Of a stretch of 64,000 nt of DNA, positions 37,626 through 49,750 are shown piece after piece (position 1 is the first letter of the stretch; every line of letters begins with the position of its first letter). The translations under genes and the position numbers were made by a program. The notes below the pieces were generated by a model. That model worked only from the letters and a program-made list of their open reading frames with translations. It was not told the DNA's origin and made no database searches. Source of the DNA: Piper betle (Eukaryota > Streptophyta > Magnoliopsida > Piperales > Piperaceae); assembly GCA_033002965.1 (NCBI GenBank), contig JAURVB010000804.1, forward strand, positions 1 through 64,000, written 5' to 3'.

Positions 37626-38206
37626 CAACAATGCTAACTAGGTTCTACGAATCTGATCCTAATTGTATATATCGTAAATCCACTCTACTGTCTCTGACTT
37701 ATCTTGGCTGCTAACAAGTAGGCTCAGGTTGTCCAACCATACGTGTCTAATCCAGAGGGGTTTAGATCATGTGCTAACACATATGATGGTAAACCTATGC
37801 TGAACTCACTATAATCTCCTGAAATCTGGAGTGGCTGCTTTCATCAGTGCTGACTGGCCCTCAATAGTAGTCTTGATCTTTTCCTCATCATATCGAGACC
37901 TCTGTCTGGCAAAGTGAAGCCAAAATTGTTGCTCGTAGGTCATAGACTAGTGGTAGAAGGGGGGAGGTGGTGAAGTGCCAATCGAACTATCAATCCACCA
38001 CGCTACTCATCCCCATTCATTACTATATTCTAGAGGTGGTCCATCTCATGTACGACTAATGTACTGGTCTCTCTATACTTCAAGTTCTTTCCCACTATGT
38101 ATACCACGTGCAATGGAAACAAGACTAATGTGGTGACATACAAAACATGGACACCTGGTCAACATCCAATTTAGCCTCAGTTGACTGAAAATGTGGACAC
38201 CCTAAC

Positions 38207-41179
38207 TGTAACACCCCAAATCCGGTTCACGCTCGTGAACCGAACCGGCATGTTACAGGCCCCGGTTAGGTCGGCTAACCCGAACCTAACTCATACGGAT
38301 CCAATCTCGGCGTCTTAAGATGAAGATACGAACTCTCATAAGCATGGATGAATGTACAAAACCCTAACATGGTACTACATGAATGACATGCAACCAATTT
38401 TCACACCCACACAATTACAATCAAAATTAGTAAAAATTCTAAAACGAAAGGGACAGAATTTCCCCTAAAAATGCAATTAGGGGCCACCCTGTCAAAATCA
38501 TATATTCAAACATATATACGCATAGCAACAATAGCATTCACACAGACTTCTAATCTACTATATTCATCATTCTCTGAACTTTGGGTCCTAACCCATCACA
38601 CTTTTGCTGCGCTACTCTGATCATTTCATTTCATGTCATTGTCATGCCTCAAATATTTAATCATAGCATGTTTATAAAATAACATCATAAACAAAACATT
38701 AAACATTCAATCACCCAATGTGTGTGTGCAGAAGACCTTATTGCTCCTCCGTCCAGGCCGGCACATCCATCTCGTGCTTATCACCTACATATATATAGGA
38801 AAAACGTCAGTAACAAGCGTTACTGGTCCGAAAAGAAAATAACTATAACAAACTGGCTATGAGAGCAAACTCTCATATGAAAGAAAACAACATATACTCC
38901 ACGTGAACACTCTGAAGGGCACTACTGAGGAGCCACTGGGCTGCAGACCCGGTAGCATCCCGAACTTACTGATCTGCTGCTGGTACTGTGCCGCTCTCGG
39001 CACTTCTTTTTCAGTACTTCTCGTGAAACTTTATCCTAAGCCCTCTCCTTACCTCCATATTTCTCCTGGCCTTGAGCACGAAGGCCGAGTACTCTCAGGC
39101 AGTCGCCTTTAGTACCCTTTGAACCACAAGTCCGGACATGCGCTGTACTAAACAGTACCCGTAAACCTCCACGTTCTCCGGGTGTGAGGAACTCAAACGC
39201 GGAGTTGTCAGGATCCCTCGGGAATGGAACAGTCCGCTGGCACTAATCCAGAGCCCGCTTTGACTGTCACGGCATCCTCTGCATGGTACGTGCAGTCGAT
39301 TTCTCCATCTCTCGTCTCACTAAAAACATGAAAACTATATATATATATATAGGCTTGGGTAGGGAGTTATATAATAGGCCCGAAGGCAACTTGTGGTGGA
39401 TCTTGTTTTCGAAATCATCCTCGAGGGATCTCATCCTCGAGGGGTTATTAATCCAGAAAACTATTCGGTTAAATGGCCCGAGTTAAGTGGGATCCGATAA
39501 AGCGCCACTTAACCCGTCCTGCAGACATAAATCAAACATACAATAGAAAAGACGTAAAATCAGATGAGTCCTAAACGGACCTGGTAGAAGCTCCAAGCGT
39601 GTCATCGCGCCTAGGCGGCGAGCTCCTACTCCGTACCTACACATCAAAACTAAATACTAACGCCCGCTAACTAAATGATGCATCAAATCCGACATGACCA
39701 TCACACCACAATACAAACATCAACCATAACAATCAACAATTATAAATGTAAAAATAATTCCAACTTATCCTATTAACACCTATTTTATTATATTTCCTAA
39801 GTTACGTTGTACTCGATTATCATACTCAAATTTACTTTACTTCATTAGCTCATTTAACCTTCATTCCCTGTTAATCACATCATGCACATGTTTACCCTTC
39901 ATTCATAATCTTAACATTCATCATAATAATTAATCAACCCTAGCATGCTATGCTAACAATTATCATCAATTTTAAATAAATCAATCGGAGGTAATTATAC
40001 CTCACGTTGTCGACAATCGGCGACGGTTAGGGTTCCGTCGCGTGTCTCGGAACTCAAATTCGGCGCTCATCGGCGTCCGAAGCTCGATCGGGCTCGACTG
40101 GGTGAGCCCCGCGGAAGATCCGGTGAATTCCAGTGAATTCCAGAAATTCGGCAGTTTTCCGGCAGCTGCTGGCGGTTTTCCGGCGGCTTCCGGTGGTTTT
40201 CCGGCGACAATCGCCGGCGGCGTCTATTGGCCGGAAAGTGGTCGTGTTGGGTACCCTCGGAACCGGCTCGGCGAGCCCGACTCATCTATGAGGTCGACGC
40301 GGCCAATGGAGGTGGCGGCTCGCCGGAAAATGGCTAAAACAGAGTCGGCGGTGATGGGTCGCTAGATCCGGCCGGCCACGGCGGCGATGGCCTCCGTTCC
40401 GGTCGGGGAAGGTCGCTGGAAGGCTCGAGGGTGCTGAGGCGACCGACCGATCGCGGTGGCGCTGGTCGCCGGCAGCGGAATCGGCGACGGAAGCGCAACG
40501 CGGGCGCGGCATCGCGGCGTGGCTTCCTCGCGTCGCGGCGGTCCGATGGGGGCCGGACCTGGTCGGGGCGGCAGGGCGACGCCGTGGCCGGGCTGGGCGG
40601 CGTCGATCGGCGGCCAGGCGGCGTCGGCCGTGGCGGCGGTGGCGCGCGAACAGGGGCGGCGCGGCGGTTAGGGTTTGGGCGTGGGGGAGAAAAGGTCGGG
40701 GTGAAAACTTAGTTGGGTGGCAAACTCGTAAATAATACTTGACTCGTCTCCGGCTCGAGTCAAGTATCATAACTAACTCGAAGTAAATCCTAAAAAAATC
40801 CATAAAAATCGGGAAAAATCCCATAAAATCAAACAAACACTAAAACATCATAATGATATGCTCTAAGACTATCAACCCACCCAAACTGCCCGTAATGCGT
40901 CCTAACGCGATAAACGGCCTAACACTAATTCTACGATCCACTATATATATAATAATAAAAAAAATAAACTGCATGCCTTCATATACTCTGATAACTCATT
41001 CTTTTCTGTTGTGTTCATGACGTCATCATCGTATACTTGGGTACGCATGACCCTCATAGCTCATACACGCGACTGGCGTCGGCTCAGTGCACGTGTTCTG
41101 AAACTGACTCGACTCAAAAATAACGGTCGAACCGACCGGTTCTGAATATAAAACCCTGACTCGAATCGTGGGTTTTACA
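38207..41179 (-). mobile_element. Solo LTR nested in the LARD interior
   Basis: A complete 2,973-bp LTR. On the + strand it begins TGTAACACCCCAAATCCGG and ends GGGTTTTACA. It is flanked by CTAAC (38202-38206) and CAAAC (41180-41184), a 5-bp target duplication with one mismatch. It is the best full-length reference for this LTR family. The frames at 40042-40712 are GC-rich shadows that recur in the other LTR copies and show no known domain. Confidence 0.8.
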
Positions 41180-41590
41180 CAAACTCATCCAAATCTCTTT
41201 TGCAATGGACAGAATCGGTGGGTCTCTAAGCCCATCATGACATTCCTGTTAGATTATTAGAATCTAACATCTGTTGACATCTGGATCTGGTATAAGATAG
41301 GATCCTATACCCATTCTACCTCTGCTAGCACTATTAAATCCCCTGCTCACATCTAACTGGGCAAGCAATCTAATATCATGGTAAAAATCCATATATGGCA
41401 TCTCAGCTCAACTAAGGTCAATGCCACATATTTTTGATCAAGTCCTGAATACACTGTTATCCAAACAACTTATGAAGAAAAATCTGCATGTAAAGAAAAT
41501 ATATAAATATATACATGCCAGCTGTACTTTGGAGCAGTCTTTGCACACACGTCACCTATAAAAGTATCATACATCTTAATTGGCCGAGAG

Positions 41591-41604
41591 TGGCTCTGAT
41601 ACCA
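41591..41604 (-). promoter_or_regulatory. Primer-binding site (initiator tRNA-Met type)
   Basis: On the minus strand TGGTATCAGAGCCA lies four bases after the LTR end TGTTACA. TGGTATCAGAGC is the usual plant initiator-methionine tRNA primer site, confirming the element's orientation and the LTR boundary at 41609. Confidence 0.85.
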
Positions 41605-41608
41605 ATTC

Positions 41609-42295
41609 TGTAACACCCCAAACCCGGTCCACGATCGTGAACTAAACTGGCATGTTATAGGCCCCGGTTAGGTCGGCTAACCCGAACCCAACTCGCGCGG
41701 ATCTAATCTCAGCGTCTTAAGAGGAAGATATTACTCGTCATGCATGGATGAACGCAAAGAATCCTAACATGATACTACATGGATGACATGCAAACTAAAT
41801 TACACACCATCACAATTACGATCAAAATCGATGAAAATTCTGAAATAAAACGAATAGAATTTACCCTAAAAGTACAATTAGGGTCACCCTGTCAAAATAC
41901 CATATATAAACATATATGCAAATATGTATCTATATATCACGCAACTTCGTTCACGCAATCTGATATATTGTTTACTCACTCTAGAACTGGGGTCTCAACC
42001 CACAACATTTCCACTGTGCACTCTATTCATGTTTCACATTCTATCATGTCTTAACATTTAATCATGTTACATCATCATGTCTCAAGCATTTAATCACACC
42101 ATTCACTATATAATAACATCATAAACACAATATAAACACTCAATCGACTGACATGTGTGCAAGTGACAACAGGGCTCCTTCGTCCAAGTGGGCTCTTCCA
42201 ACTCGTGATTATTACCTACATATAGTATAAAAACACGTCAGTAACAAGTGTTATTGGTCCGAAAAATAAAATAACTATAACAAACTGGCTCTGAG
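41609..42295 (-). repeat. 5' LTR of the LARD-like element, first part
   Basis: Terminal section of the 5' LTR, matching 38207-38850 of the nested solo LTR. It is interrupted at ACTGGCTCTGAG, where the plus-strand solo LTR has been inserted, and resumes at 46006. Confidence 0.8.
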
Positions 42296-45200
42296 TGTAA
42301 AACCCGCGATTCGAGTCAGGGTTTTATATTCAGAACCGGTCGGTTCGACCGTTATTTTCGATTCGAGTCAGTTTCAGAACACGTGTATTGAGCCGACGCC
42401 AGTCGCGTGTATGAGCTATGAGGGTCATGCGTACCCAAGTATATGATGATAACGTCATGAACACAGCAGAACAGAATGAGTTATCAGAATATATGAGAGT
42501 ATGCAGTTATTTTTTTATTATTATATATAGTGGATCGTAGAACTAGTTTTAGGCCGTTTATCGCGTTAGGACGCGTTGCGGGCATTTTGGGTGGGTTGAT
42601 AGTTCTAGAGCATATCATTTTGATGTTTTGGTGTTTGTTTGATTTTATGGGATTTTTCCCGATTTTTTTGGAATTTACGGCGATTAATTATTATTCTTGA
42701 CTCGAGCCAGAGACGAGTCAAGTAATATTTACGAAACTGCCACCCAGCTATTTCATCCGCGCCCTTCTTTTCTTCCCCAAACCCTTGCCCGACGCCGCCC
42801 TTGTGCGCATCGCCGCCGCTGGCGCCGCCCGGCCGATAGTCGCCGCCTAGCCCCGCGACGACGTTGCCGTGCTGCCCCGACCAGGTCCGGCCCCCATCGG
42901 ACCGCCGCGATGCGAGGAAGCCACGCCGCGACGCTGCACCCGCGTTGCGCTTCCGTCGCCGATTCCGCCGCCGGCGACCAGCGCCGCCGCGATCGGTCGG
43001 TCGCCTCAGCACCCTCAGCCTTCCAGCGACCTTCCCCGACCGGAACGGAGGCCATCGCCGCCGTGGCCGGCCGGATCTAGCCACCATCACCGCCGACTCT
43101 GTTTTATGCATTTTTCGGCGAGCCGCCACCTCCGTTGGCCGCGTCGACCTCGTAGATGAGTCGGGCTCGCCGAGCCGGTTCCGAGGGTACCCAACACGAC
43201 CACTTTCCGGCCAGTAGACGCCGCCGGCGATTGTCGCCAGGAAACCACCGGAAGCCGCCGGAAAACCGCCAGCAGCTGCCGGAAAACCAAAATTTCTGGA
43301 ATTCACTGGAATTCACCGGATCTTCCGCGGGGCTCACCCAGTCGAGCCCGATCGAGCTTCGGACGCCGATGAGCGCCGAATTTGAGTTCCGAGACACGCG
43401 ACGGAACCCTAACCGTCGCCGATTGTCGACAACGTGAGGTATAATTACCTCCGATTGATTTATTTAAAATTGATGATAATTGTTAGCATAGCATGCTAGG
43501 GTTGATTAATTATCATGATTAATGTCTTGACTATGAATAAAGTAAAGATGTGCATGATGAGATTATTAGTGAATGAAGTAAGTGATCTAATGAGATGAAT
43601 TGGGTATGAGCATGTTAATCGAGTACGATGCAACTTAGAAGAACAGAATAAAATATGGTATGAATAGTTTGAGTTAGGATTATTTACTCTTATAATTATT
43701 TGATTGTTATTTTGATGGATGATTTTGTGGTTGCATTGTGTGTGATTCATTGATTTTGATGCATCATGTAGTTAGTGGGCGTTAGTATTTAGTTTTGATG
43801 TGTAGGTACGGAGTAGGAGCTCGCCGCCTAGGCGCGATGACACGCTTGGAGCTTCTACCAGGTCCGTTAGGACTTCTTTCTGATTTTTATGATCTTTTCT
43901 ATTGTATGTTTGATTTATTGTCTGCAGGACGGGTTAAGTGGCGTTTTATCGGATCCCACTTAACTCGGGCCATTTAACCGAACATTTTCCGGATTAATAA
44001 CCCCTCGAGGATGAGATCCCTCGAGGTTGATTTCGAAAACAAGATCCACCAAAAGTTGCCTTCGGGCCTATTATATAACTCCCTACCCAAGCCTATATAT
44101 ATATATAGTTTTCGCGTTTCTGTGAGACGAGAGATGGAGAAATCGACTGCACGTACCATGTAGAGGATGCCGTGACAGTCAAAGCGGGCTCTGGATTAGT
44201 GCCAGCGGACTGTTCCATTCCCGAGGGATCCTGACAACTCCGCGTTTGAGTTCCTCACACCCGGAGAACGTGGAGGTTTACGGGTACTGTTTAGTACAGC
44301 GCATGTCCGGACTTGTGGTTCAAAGGGTACTAAAGGCGACTGCCTGAGAGTACTCGGCCTTCGTGCTCAAGGCCAGGAGAAATATGGAGGTAAGGAGAGG
44401 GCTTAGGATAAAGTTTCACGAGAAGTACTGAAAAAGAAGTGCCGAGAGCGACACAGTACCAGCAACAGATCAGTATGTTCGGGATGCTACTGTGAGAGAT
44501 CCCTCAACTTAGTCCCACATCTAATACCTACTAGGAGAAGATCTTGTTTATAAGTGAGAATGGACTATAGATCTTTTACTTTCGGGGTACCCATTTTAAA
44601 GAGATGACTTAGCCCATTATGTTGTACTTTGGGCCGGATCATTACAAATGGTATCAGAGCTGACCTGGTTCCATGTTAGATGGTGGCCTAGATTAGGAGG
44701 TTGGCTAGGCTACCGGTCTTAGGCCAGAAAGGTCGTGGGCTGGGGCTAGTAACGGGTGAAGAATAACCATTTCAGGGACATAATTTCCTAAGGTGGGTGG
44801 ATTGTGAGATCCCTCAACTTAGTCCCACATCTAATACCTACTGGGAGAAGATCATGTTTATAAGTGGGAATGGACTATAGATCTTTAACTTTCGGGGTAC
44901 CCATTTTAAAGAGATGACTTAGCTCATTATGTTGTATTTTGGGCCGGGTCGTTACAAATGGTATCAGAGCTGACCTGGTTCCGTGTTAGATGGTGGGCTG
45001 GATTAGGGACGTTGGCTAGGCTGCCGGCCATGGGCCAGAAAGGTCATGGGCTGGGGCTAGCAACGGGCCAAGAATAGGCATTTTGGGGACAAAATTTCAT
45101 AAGGTGGGTGGATTGTGAGATCCCTCAACTTAGTCCCACATCTAATACCTATTGGGAGAAGATCCTGTATATAAGTGGGAATGGACTATAGATCTTTAAC

Positions 45201-46005
45201 TTTCGGGGTACCCATTTTAAAGAGATGACTTAGCCCATTATGTTGCACTTTGGGCCGGGTCGTTACATACCGGGTCTGCAGCCCAGTGGCTCCTCAGTAG
45301 TGCCCTTCAGAGTGTTCATGTGGAGTATATGATGTTTTCTTTCATATGAGAGTTTGCTCTCATAGCCAGCTTGTTATAGTTATTTTATTTTCCGAACCAG
45401 TAACACTTGTTACTGACGTGTTTTTATACTATATGTAGGTAATAATCACAAGTTGGAGGAGCCAGCTTGGACGGAGGAGCAATGAGGTCTTGTACCACAC
45501 ACACATGTTAGATTTCTGAATGTTTAATATTGTGTTGTTATGTTATTATATTGTGAATGACATGTTCAAATGCATGAGACATGATAGAATGTGAACATGA
45601 TCAGAGATGTGCAGCAGAAGCGTGGTGGGTTGAAACCCCAGCTTCAGAATGAATTCATAATATGTTAGATTTTGTGTGAATGAAATCATGGATGCATGTG
45701 TATATATATATATATATATATATATTTTGACAGGGTGGGCCCATAATTGCACTTTTAGGGGAGACCTTGTCTGTTTTATTTCAGAATTTTTATCGTAATT
45801 GTAATGATGTGAAATTTAGGTTGCACGTCATCCATGTAGTATCATGTTAGGGTTTTATGCATTTATCCATGCATGACAAGTCGTATCTACATCTTAAGAC
45901 GTCGAGATTAGATCCGCACGAGTTAGGTTCGAGTTAGCCGACCTAACCGGGGCCTGTAACATGCCAGTTCGATTCACAAGCGTGAATCGAATTTGGGGCG
46001 TTACA
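42296..46005 (+). mobile_element. Solo LTR (plus strand) inserted in the 5' LTR
   Basis: Starts TGTAAAACCCGCG and ends GGGGCGTTACA. Flanks are CTGAG (42291-42295) and ATGAG (46006-46010), a 5-bp duplication with one mismatch; the uninterrupted site reads GGCTATGAGAGC at 38849. Subtracting the 777-bp TRIM inside leaves about 2.93 kb, the normal LTR length. The 233-codon minus-strand frame at 42605-43306 lies in its GC-rich block and has no recognisable domain. Confidence 0.8.
44491..45267 (+). mobile_element. TRIM with three LTRs and two interiors
   Basis: Three direct copies of a ~155-bp LTR (44491-44646, 44803-44956, 45114-45267), each starting TGTGAGATCCCTCAACTTAG and ending TTACA. Between them are two ~157-bp interiors. 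Each interior begins AATGGTATCAGAGC, a methionyl-tRNA primer site, and ends in the purine-rich AAGGTGGGTGGAT. There is no coding capacity. The flanks share at least TAC with the uninterrupted host LTR (GATGCTACCGGG). The LTR-interior-LTR-interior-LTR form is expected from recombination between two tandem TRIMs or between daughter copies. No 5S-like segment is seen, so it is not Cassandra. Confidence 0.85.
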
Positions 46006-47187
46006 ATGAGAGCAAACTCTCATATAAAAGAAAATATCATATACTCCACATGAACACTCTGAAGGGCATTACTGTGGAGCGATTGGGCTGTAGACCCGGT
46101 AGCATCCCGAACTTACTGATCTGCTGCTGCTGATGCCGCTCTCGGCACTTCTTTGTCACTTCATTCTCGTGGATCTCAAATCCTAAACCCTCTCCTTACC
46201 TCCATATTTCTCCTGGCCTTGAGCATGAAGGCCGAGTACTCTCAAGCAGTCGCCTTTAGTACCCTTTGAACCACAAGTCTGGACATGCGCTGTACTAAAC
46301 AGTACCCGTAAACCTCCACGTTCTCCGGGTGTGAGGAACTCAAACGCGGAGTTGTCAGGATCCCTCGGGAATGGAGCAGTCCGCTGGCACTAATCCAGAG
46401 CCCGCTTTAACTGTCACGGCATCCGCTCATGGTACGTGTAGTCGATTTCTCAATCTCTCGTCTCACTGAAAACGTGAAAACTACATATATATAGGGCTGG
46501 GTAGGGATTTATATAATAGGCCCGAAGGCAACTTGTGGTGGATCTTGTTTTCGAAATCATCCTTGAGGGATCTCATCCTCGATGGGTTATTAATCCGGAA
46601 ATCTGTTCGGTTAAATGGCCTGAGTTAAGTGGGATCCGATAAACCGCCACTTAACCTGTCTTGCAGATAATAAAATAAACATACAATAGAAGAGCGTAAA
46701 ACAGAGACGAGTCCTAAACGGACCTGGTAGAAGCTCCAAGCGTGTCATCTCGCCTATGCGGCGAGCGTCTCAGAGCTCGAATTCGATGCTCGACGGCGTC
46801 TGAAGTCGATCAGGTTCGACTGGATGAACTCGGTAGAAGATCTGGCAAATTCCTGGAAATCTTGTTTTCCAGCGGTTTTCAGTGGTTTTCCGACATATTC
46901 CGGCGACAATCACCGGCGGTGTCTGCTAGCTGGGTAGGGGCCATATTGGTTACCATCGGAACCGGCTCGGCGAGCCTGACACATCTACGGCGTCGACATG
47001 GTCGGTAGATGTGGCGGTTTGCCGAAAAATGGCAAAATAGAGGCGGCGGCGATGGGGGACACGATCCGGCCGGCATGGGCGGCAATGACATCCGTTCCTA
47101 TCGGGAAAGGCCACTGTGTGGTCGATGGTGCTAAGGCGACCACCGGATGGCGGCTGCGATGGTCGCCGGCGGCAGAATCAGCGATGC
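46006..47187 (-). repeat. 5' LTR of the LARD-like element, second part, deleted and truncated
   Basis: Continues the LTR from 42295. An internal deletion of about 400 bases joins GCGGCGAG directly to CGTCTCAGAGCTCG near 46757-46768. The LTR is cut at about 47187, where it switches abruptly to MED15 intron 1 sequence (CTTATGCTTGGCAGAAGTAG). Confidence 0.75.
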
Positions 47188-47589
47188 GATCTTATGCTTG
47201 GCAGAAGTAGGAACTTACATCTAGAAGACAATCTTATCGTTAGAAGTCTTTTGTTCTTCGTTGTGGGTGTATGGCATAAAACATGCCACTTTGATTTTGG
47301 TTAGGAATTTGTTTTGAAATATAATTTTGCAAGTTGTGATTGCAACTTGGTCGTGCAAAGCCTATGCAATTGTCTATAATGTAGTTGGAATAAGGTCTAG
47401 ATGATTATGATGATGGAACTTGAAAGCTTTTTTTATCTTAATTGACAGAAGAAAATCTTTGTATTTGCTCATTTTAGATTAAACAAGGTTGTTAGTGTTG
47501 AGGCCTCAAATACTGCGTATTATCCTCTGATGGAACTTGATGCCATCTTTCTTGAAAATGGAAAGAAAAGTGACATATTTGGTGCAAAT

Positions 47590-48512
47590 CAGTGTTGCAG
47601 AAATCGGCCGATTCCGTGCGGAATCGGCCGATTTAAATCGGATCGGCGTCGCGCCGATCCGATTTCGGGGCCGAATCGGGCGGCCCCGAATCGGCCCCGG
47701 AATCGGCCGAGTTCGGCCGATTCCGACCGATTTAAATCGGAATCGGAATCGGCCGATTTAAATCGGAATCGGTTTTTTTAGGAAATTACCAAAATACCCT
47801 AGGTATGATTTTTATTAAATTATTTAAGCATGGGTAAAATGGTAATTTGGATTTTAAAAACCTAAAATCAAACCCGCTCCCCCGACACCGCCGCCGCTCG
47901 TCCGCCCGCCGCCGCCCGGTTTCCGCCTCCGCCGTGCGGCCCCGACTCCGCGCTCGCCGCCGACCGGGCTGCCGACCTCGCCGCCGACCTCGCAACGTCG
48001 CCGCCCACCCGTGGCCGGACCGAATCGGGCACGCACGAATCGCCGCCGACTCCGCCGCCGGCTCCGGGCCGCCGACGGTTCGTCCGGCCGGGCTGCCGAC
48101 ATCGACCGGGCTGCCGACATCCTCCGACATCGCCGCCGCGAGACTCGCTGCCGACCGGGCCGCCGGTGGCGGCGGGGGGGTAAAAATCGCACGGTGGCAT
48201 TCTTGTAATTAAAAGTTGACTCGAGTCTAACTCGAGTCAAAAATAATAATTAATTCGAAATAATTTAAAAAAATCTTAAAAAATATTTAAAAATATCAAA
48301 AACTATAATACACAGAATAATATCAAAATAACATCAATACTTAATTTTAATATATTTATATTATAAATTGTCAAATTATTATATATAACTGATTAAATTA
48401 ATTTGGACCGATTCAACTGAACCGATTCCTGGCCGATTCAGACCGATTCCGATTCCGATTCCGATTCACTGGAAAACCGATTCCGATTCCGATTCCGATT
48501 TATGCAACCATG
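47590..48512. mobile_element. Non-autonomous hAT-type element N1
   Basis: Begins CAGTGTTGCAGAAATCGG and ends CCGATTTATGCAACCATG; the ends are imperfect inverted repeats. GTGCAAAT flanks both sides (47582-47589 and 48513-48520), a perfect 8-bp target duplication, and the empty site is visible in copies 3 and 5 as GGTGCAAATATCG. Both ends are packed with AATCGG/CCGATT hexamers, which may be transposase-binding subterminal repeats. The centre (47870-48180) is a GC-rich block next to a TTGACTCGAG hairpin. No transposase is encoded. Confidence 0.85.
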
Positions 48513-49012
48513 GTGCAAATATCGTGACACTAATATCTTTTGAAGAGCCAACTTATTGAAATGGGAAGGAAGCTTTTTAAAAACAACCGAAAAATTTTAT
48601 GCCTTTACAAACCCTTTAAAGCGAGTGACAATTGATAATTGTAGCATAAATATTATGTTCTAATTGCATATTTTATATCTACTGGATTGTTAAATAGTAA
48701 AATTCATCATTCACTGCAGTGAATTTATATCATGTAATCGGAGGTGCACATTTTTATTTAAGACTTATTGATTGCAGTTCTATAGAGAGAACAATGAGAT
48801 AAAGGGGCCTTTACACAACGTATCACAGTGCCAATGCTCTTGGGCGGACAAATCAATCCTGAATTGCATGATTAAATTTGCAGATTGGACACTTTGAAAA
48901 AGCCATTACCTATTTTTGGGCCGTATGGTTTAGTTAAACTTCAGAAAATTGCTACGAGTCCGGTATAATATATACTATTGATTTGAAGTCATTATCTTGG
49001 ATCATGGTTGCA

Positions 49013-49750
49013 AAAATCAGAATCGGAATCGGTTTTTAATAGAGTCACTGAATCGGATCGAATTGGTCTAAATTGGTAAGGAATCGGTTTAGTTAAATTA
49101 GTTTGAATTGATCGTATATAAAAATTTAAACTTAGTCAAAATTAGTGGGTTCTTAGTCATAAAACTTATGTTATTTTTATGTTACGATGTGCATTATATT
49201 TTATGATATTTTTTTGGATTTTATTTTAATTATTTAGAGTTAGTTATTATTTTTTACTCGAGTCGAAGATAAGTCAACTTTTAATTACGAGAATGCCACC
49301 TACTATTTTTTCTTCCTCCCCCCTCCCCTTCTCTATCCCCCCACCCAACACCCTTGCCCCGCCCCGCCAGCCCTGCCCCGCCCCGCCGGCCCTGCCCCAC
49401 CCCGCCTCCCCCCACCGACCCTGCCCAGTCCCTGCTCCCATCGCCCCCGCCCTGCCCCGCCCCGCTGCCTCGTTGCTGCCTTGTCCCCGTCCCCTATTGC
49501 CCCGTTGCCCCCCTCGCCGCCCGCCCCGCCCCTGTCGCCCCGGCGCCACCCTCGCCTCCCCGTCCTCCCCTCGCTGCCGTTGCCCCCCTAGGCCCTCCCC
49601 CGGTTGCCCGTAGCCGTCCTCGCTACCTCCCCGCCGCCATCCGGAATCGGTTCGAATCAGCCAATTTATCGTATTTTTTGACGCGGATCACTTTTGATCC
49701 GATTTAAATCTACCGATCCTGAGTGGAATAGGCCAATTTTTGCAACCCAG
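49013..49750. mobile_element. Non-autonomous hAT-type element N2
   Basis: Begins CATGGTTGCAAAAATC and ends AATTTTTGCAACCCAG. The 8-bp duplication TCTTGGAT lies at 49005-49012 and 49751-49758. It shares terminal design and AATCGG subterminal hexamers with N1, so the two belong to related families, but the central GC-rich block (49290-49640, C-rich on the + strand) is different in detail. The Pro-rich frames there are products of the C-skew. Confidence 0.85.

Larger units (their letters stand above)
32917..47187 (-). mobile_element. Non-coding LTR retrotransposon (LARD-like), nested and truncated at both outer ends
   Basis: Minus-strand element. From right to left: 5' LTR (41609-47187, interrupted by a solo LTR), primer-binding site (41591-41604), interior, polypurine tract (35099-35112) and 3' LTR (32917-35098). 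After removing the inserted solo LTR at 38207-41179, the interior is about 3.5 kb and has no gag, protease, reverse transcriptase or integrase. Large LTRs around 3 kb with a non-coding interior fit a LARD, mobilised in trans. Neither outer LTR reaches its terminus: the left one joins MED15 copy 3 and the right one joins MED15 copy 4 intron, so both ends were lost in rearrangements. Confidence 0.75.

Noticed and set aside
37415..37714. 99-codon repetitive frame
   Set aside because: Its periodic peptide follows from the 20-bp minisatellite; no start context or partner exons.
42605..43306. 233-codon minus-strand frame in a solo LTR, with relatives in the other LTRs
   Set aside because: It lies in the GC-rich LTR block, is overlapped by several other long frames on both strands, has Arg/Gly/Ala-rich low-complexity composition and is broken differently in each LTR copy.
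44491..45267. Cassandra-type TRIM with 5S rRNA
   Set aside because: Length and termini suggested it, but no 5S promoter-like segment is present in the LTRs.
49293..49707. Pro-rich frames of 106 and 117 codons
   Set aside because: They lie in the C-rich cargo of hAT element N2 and reflect base skew.
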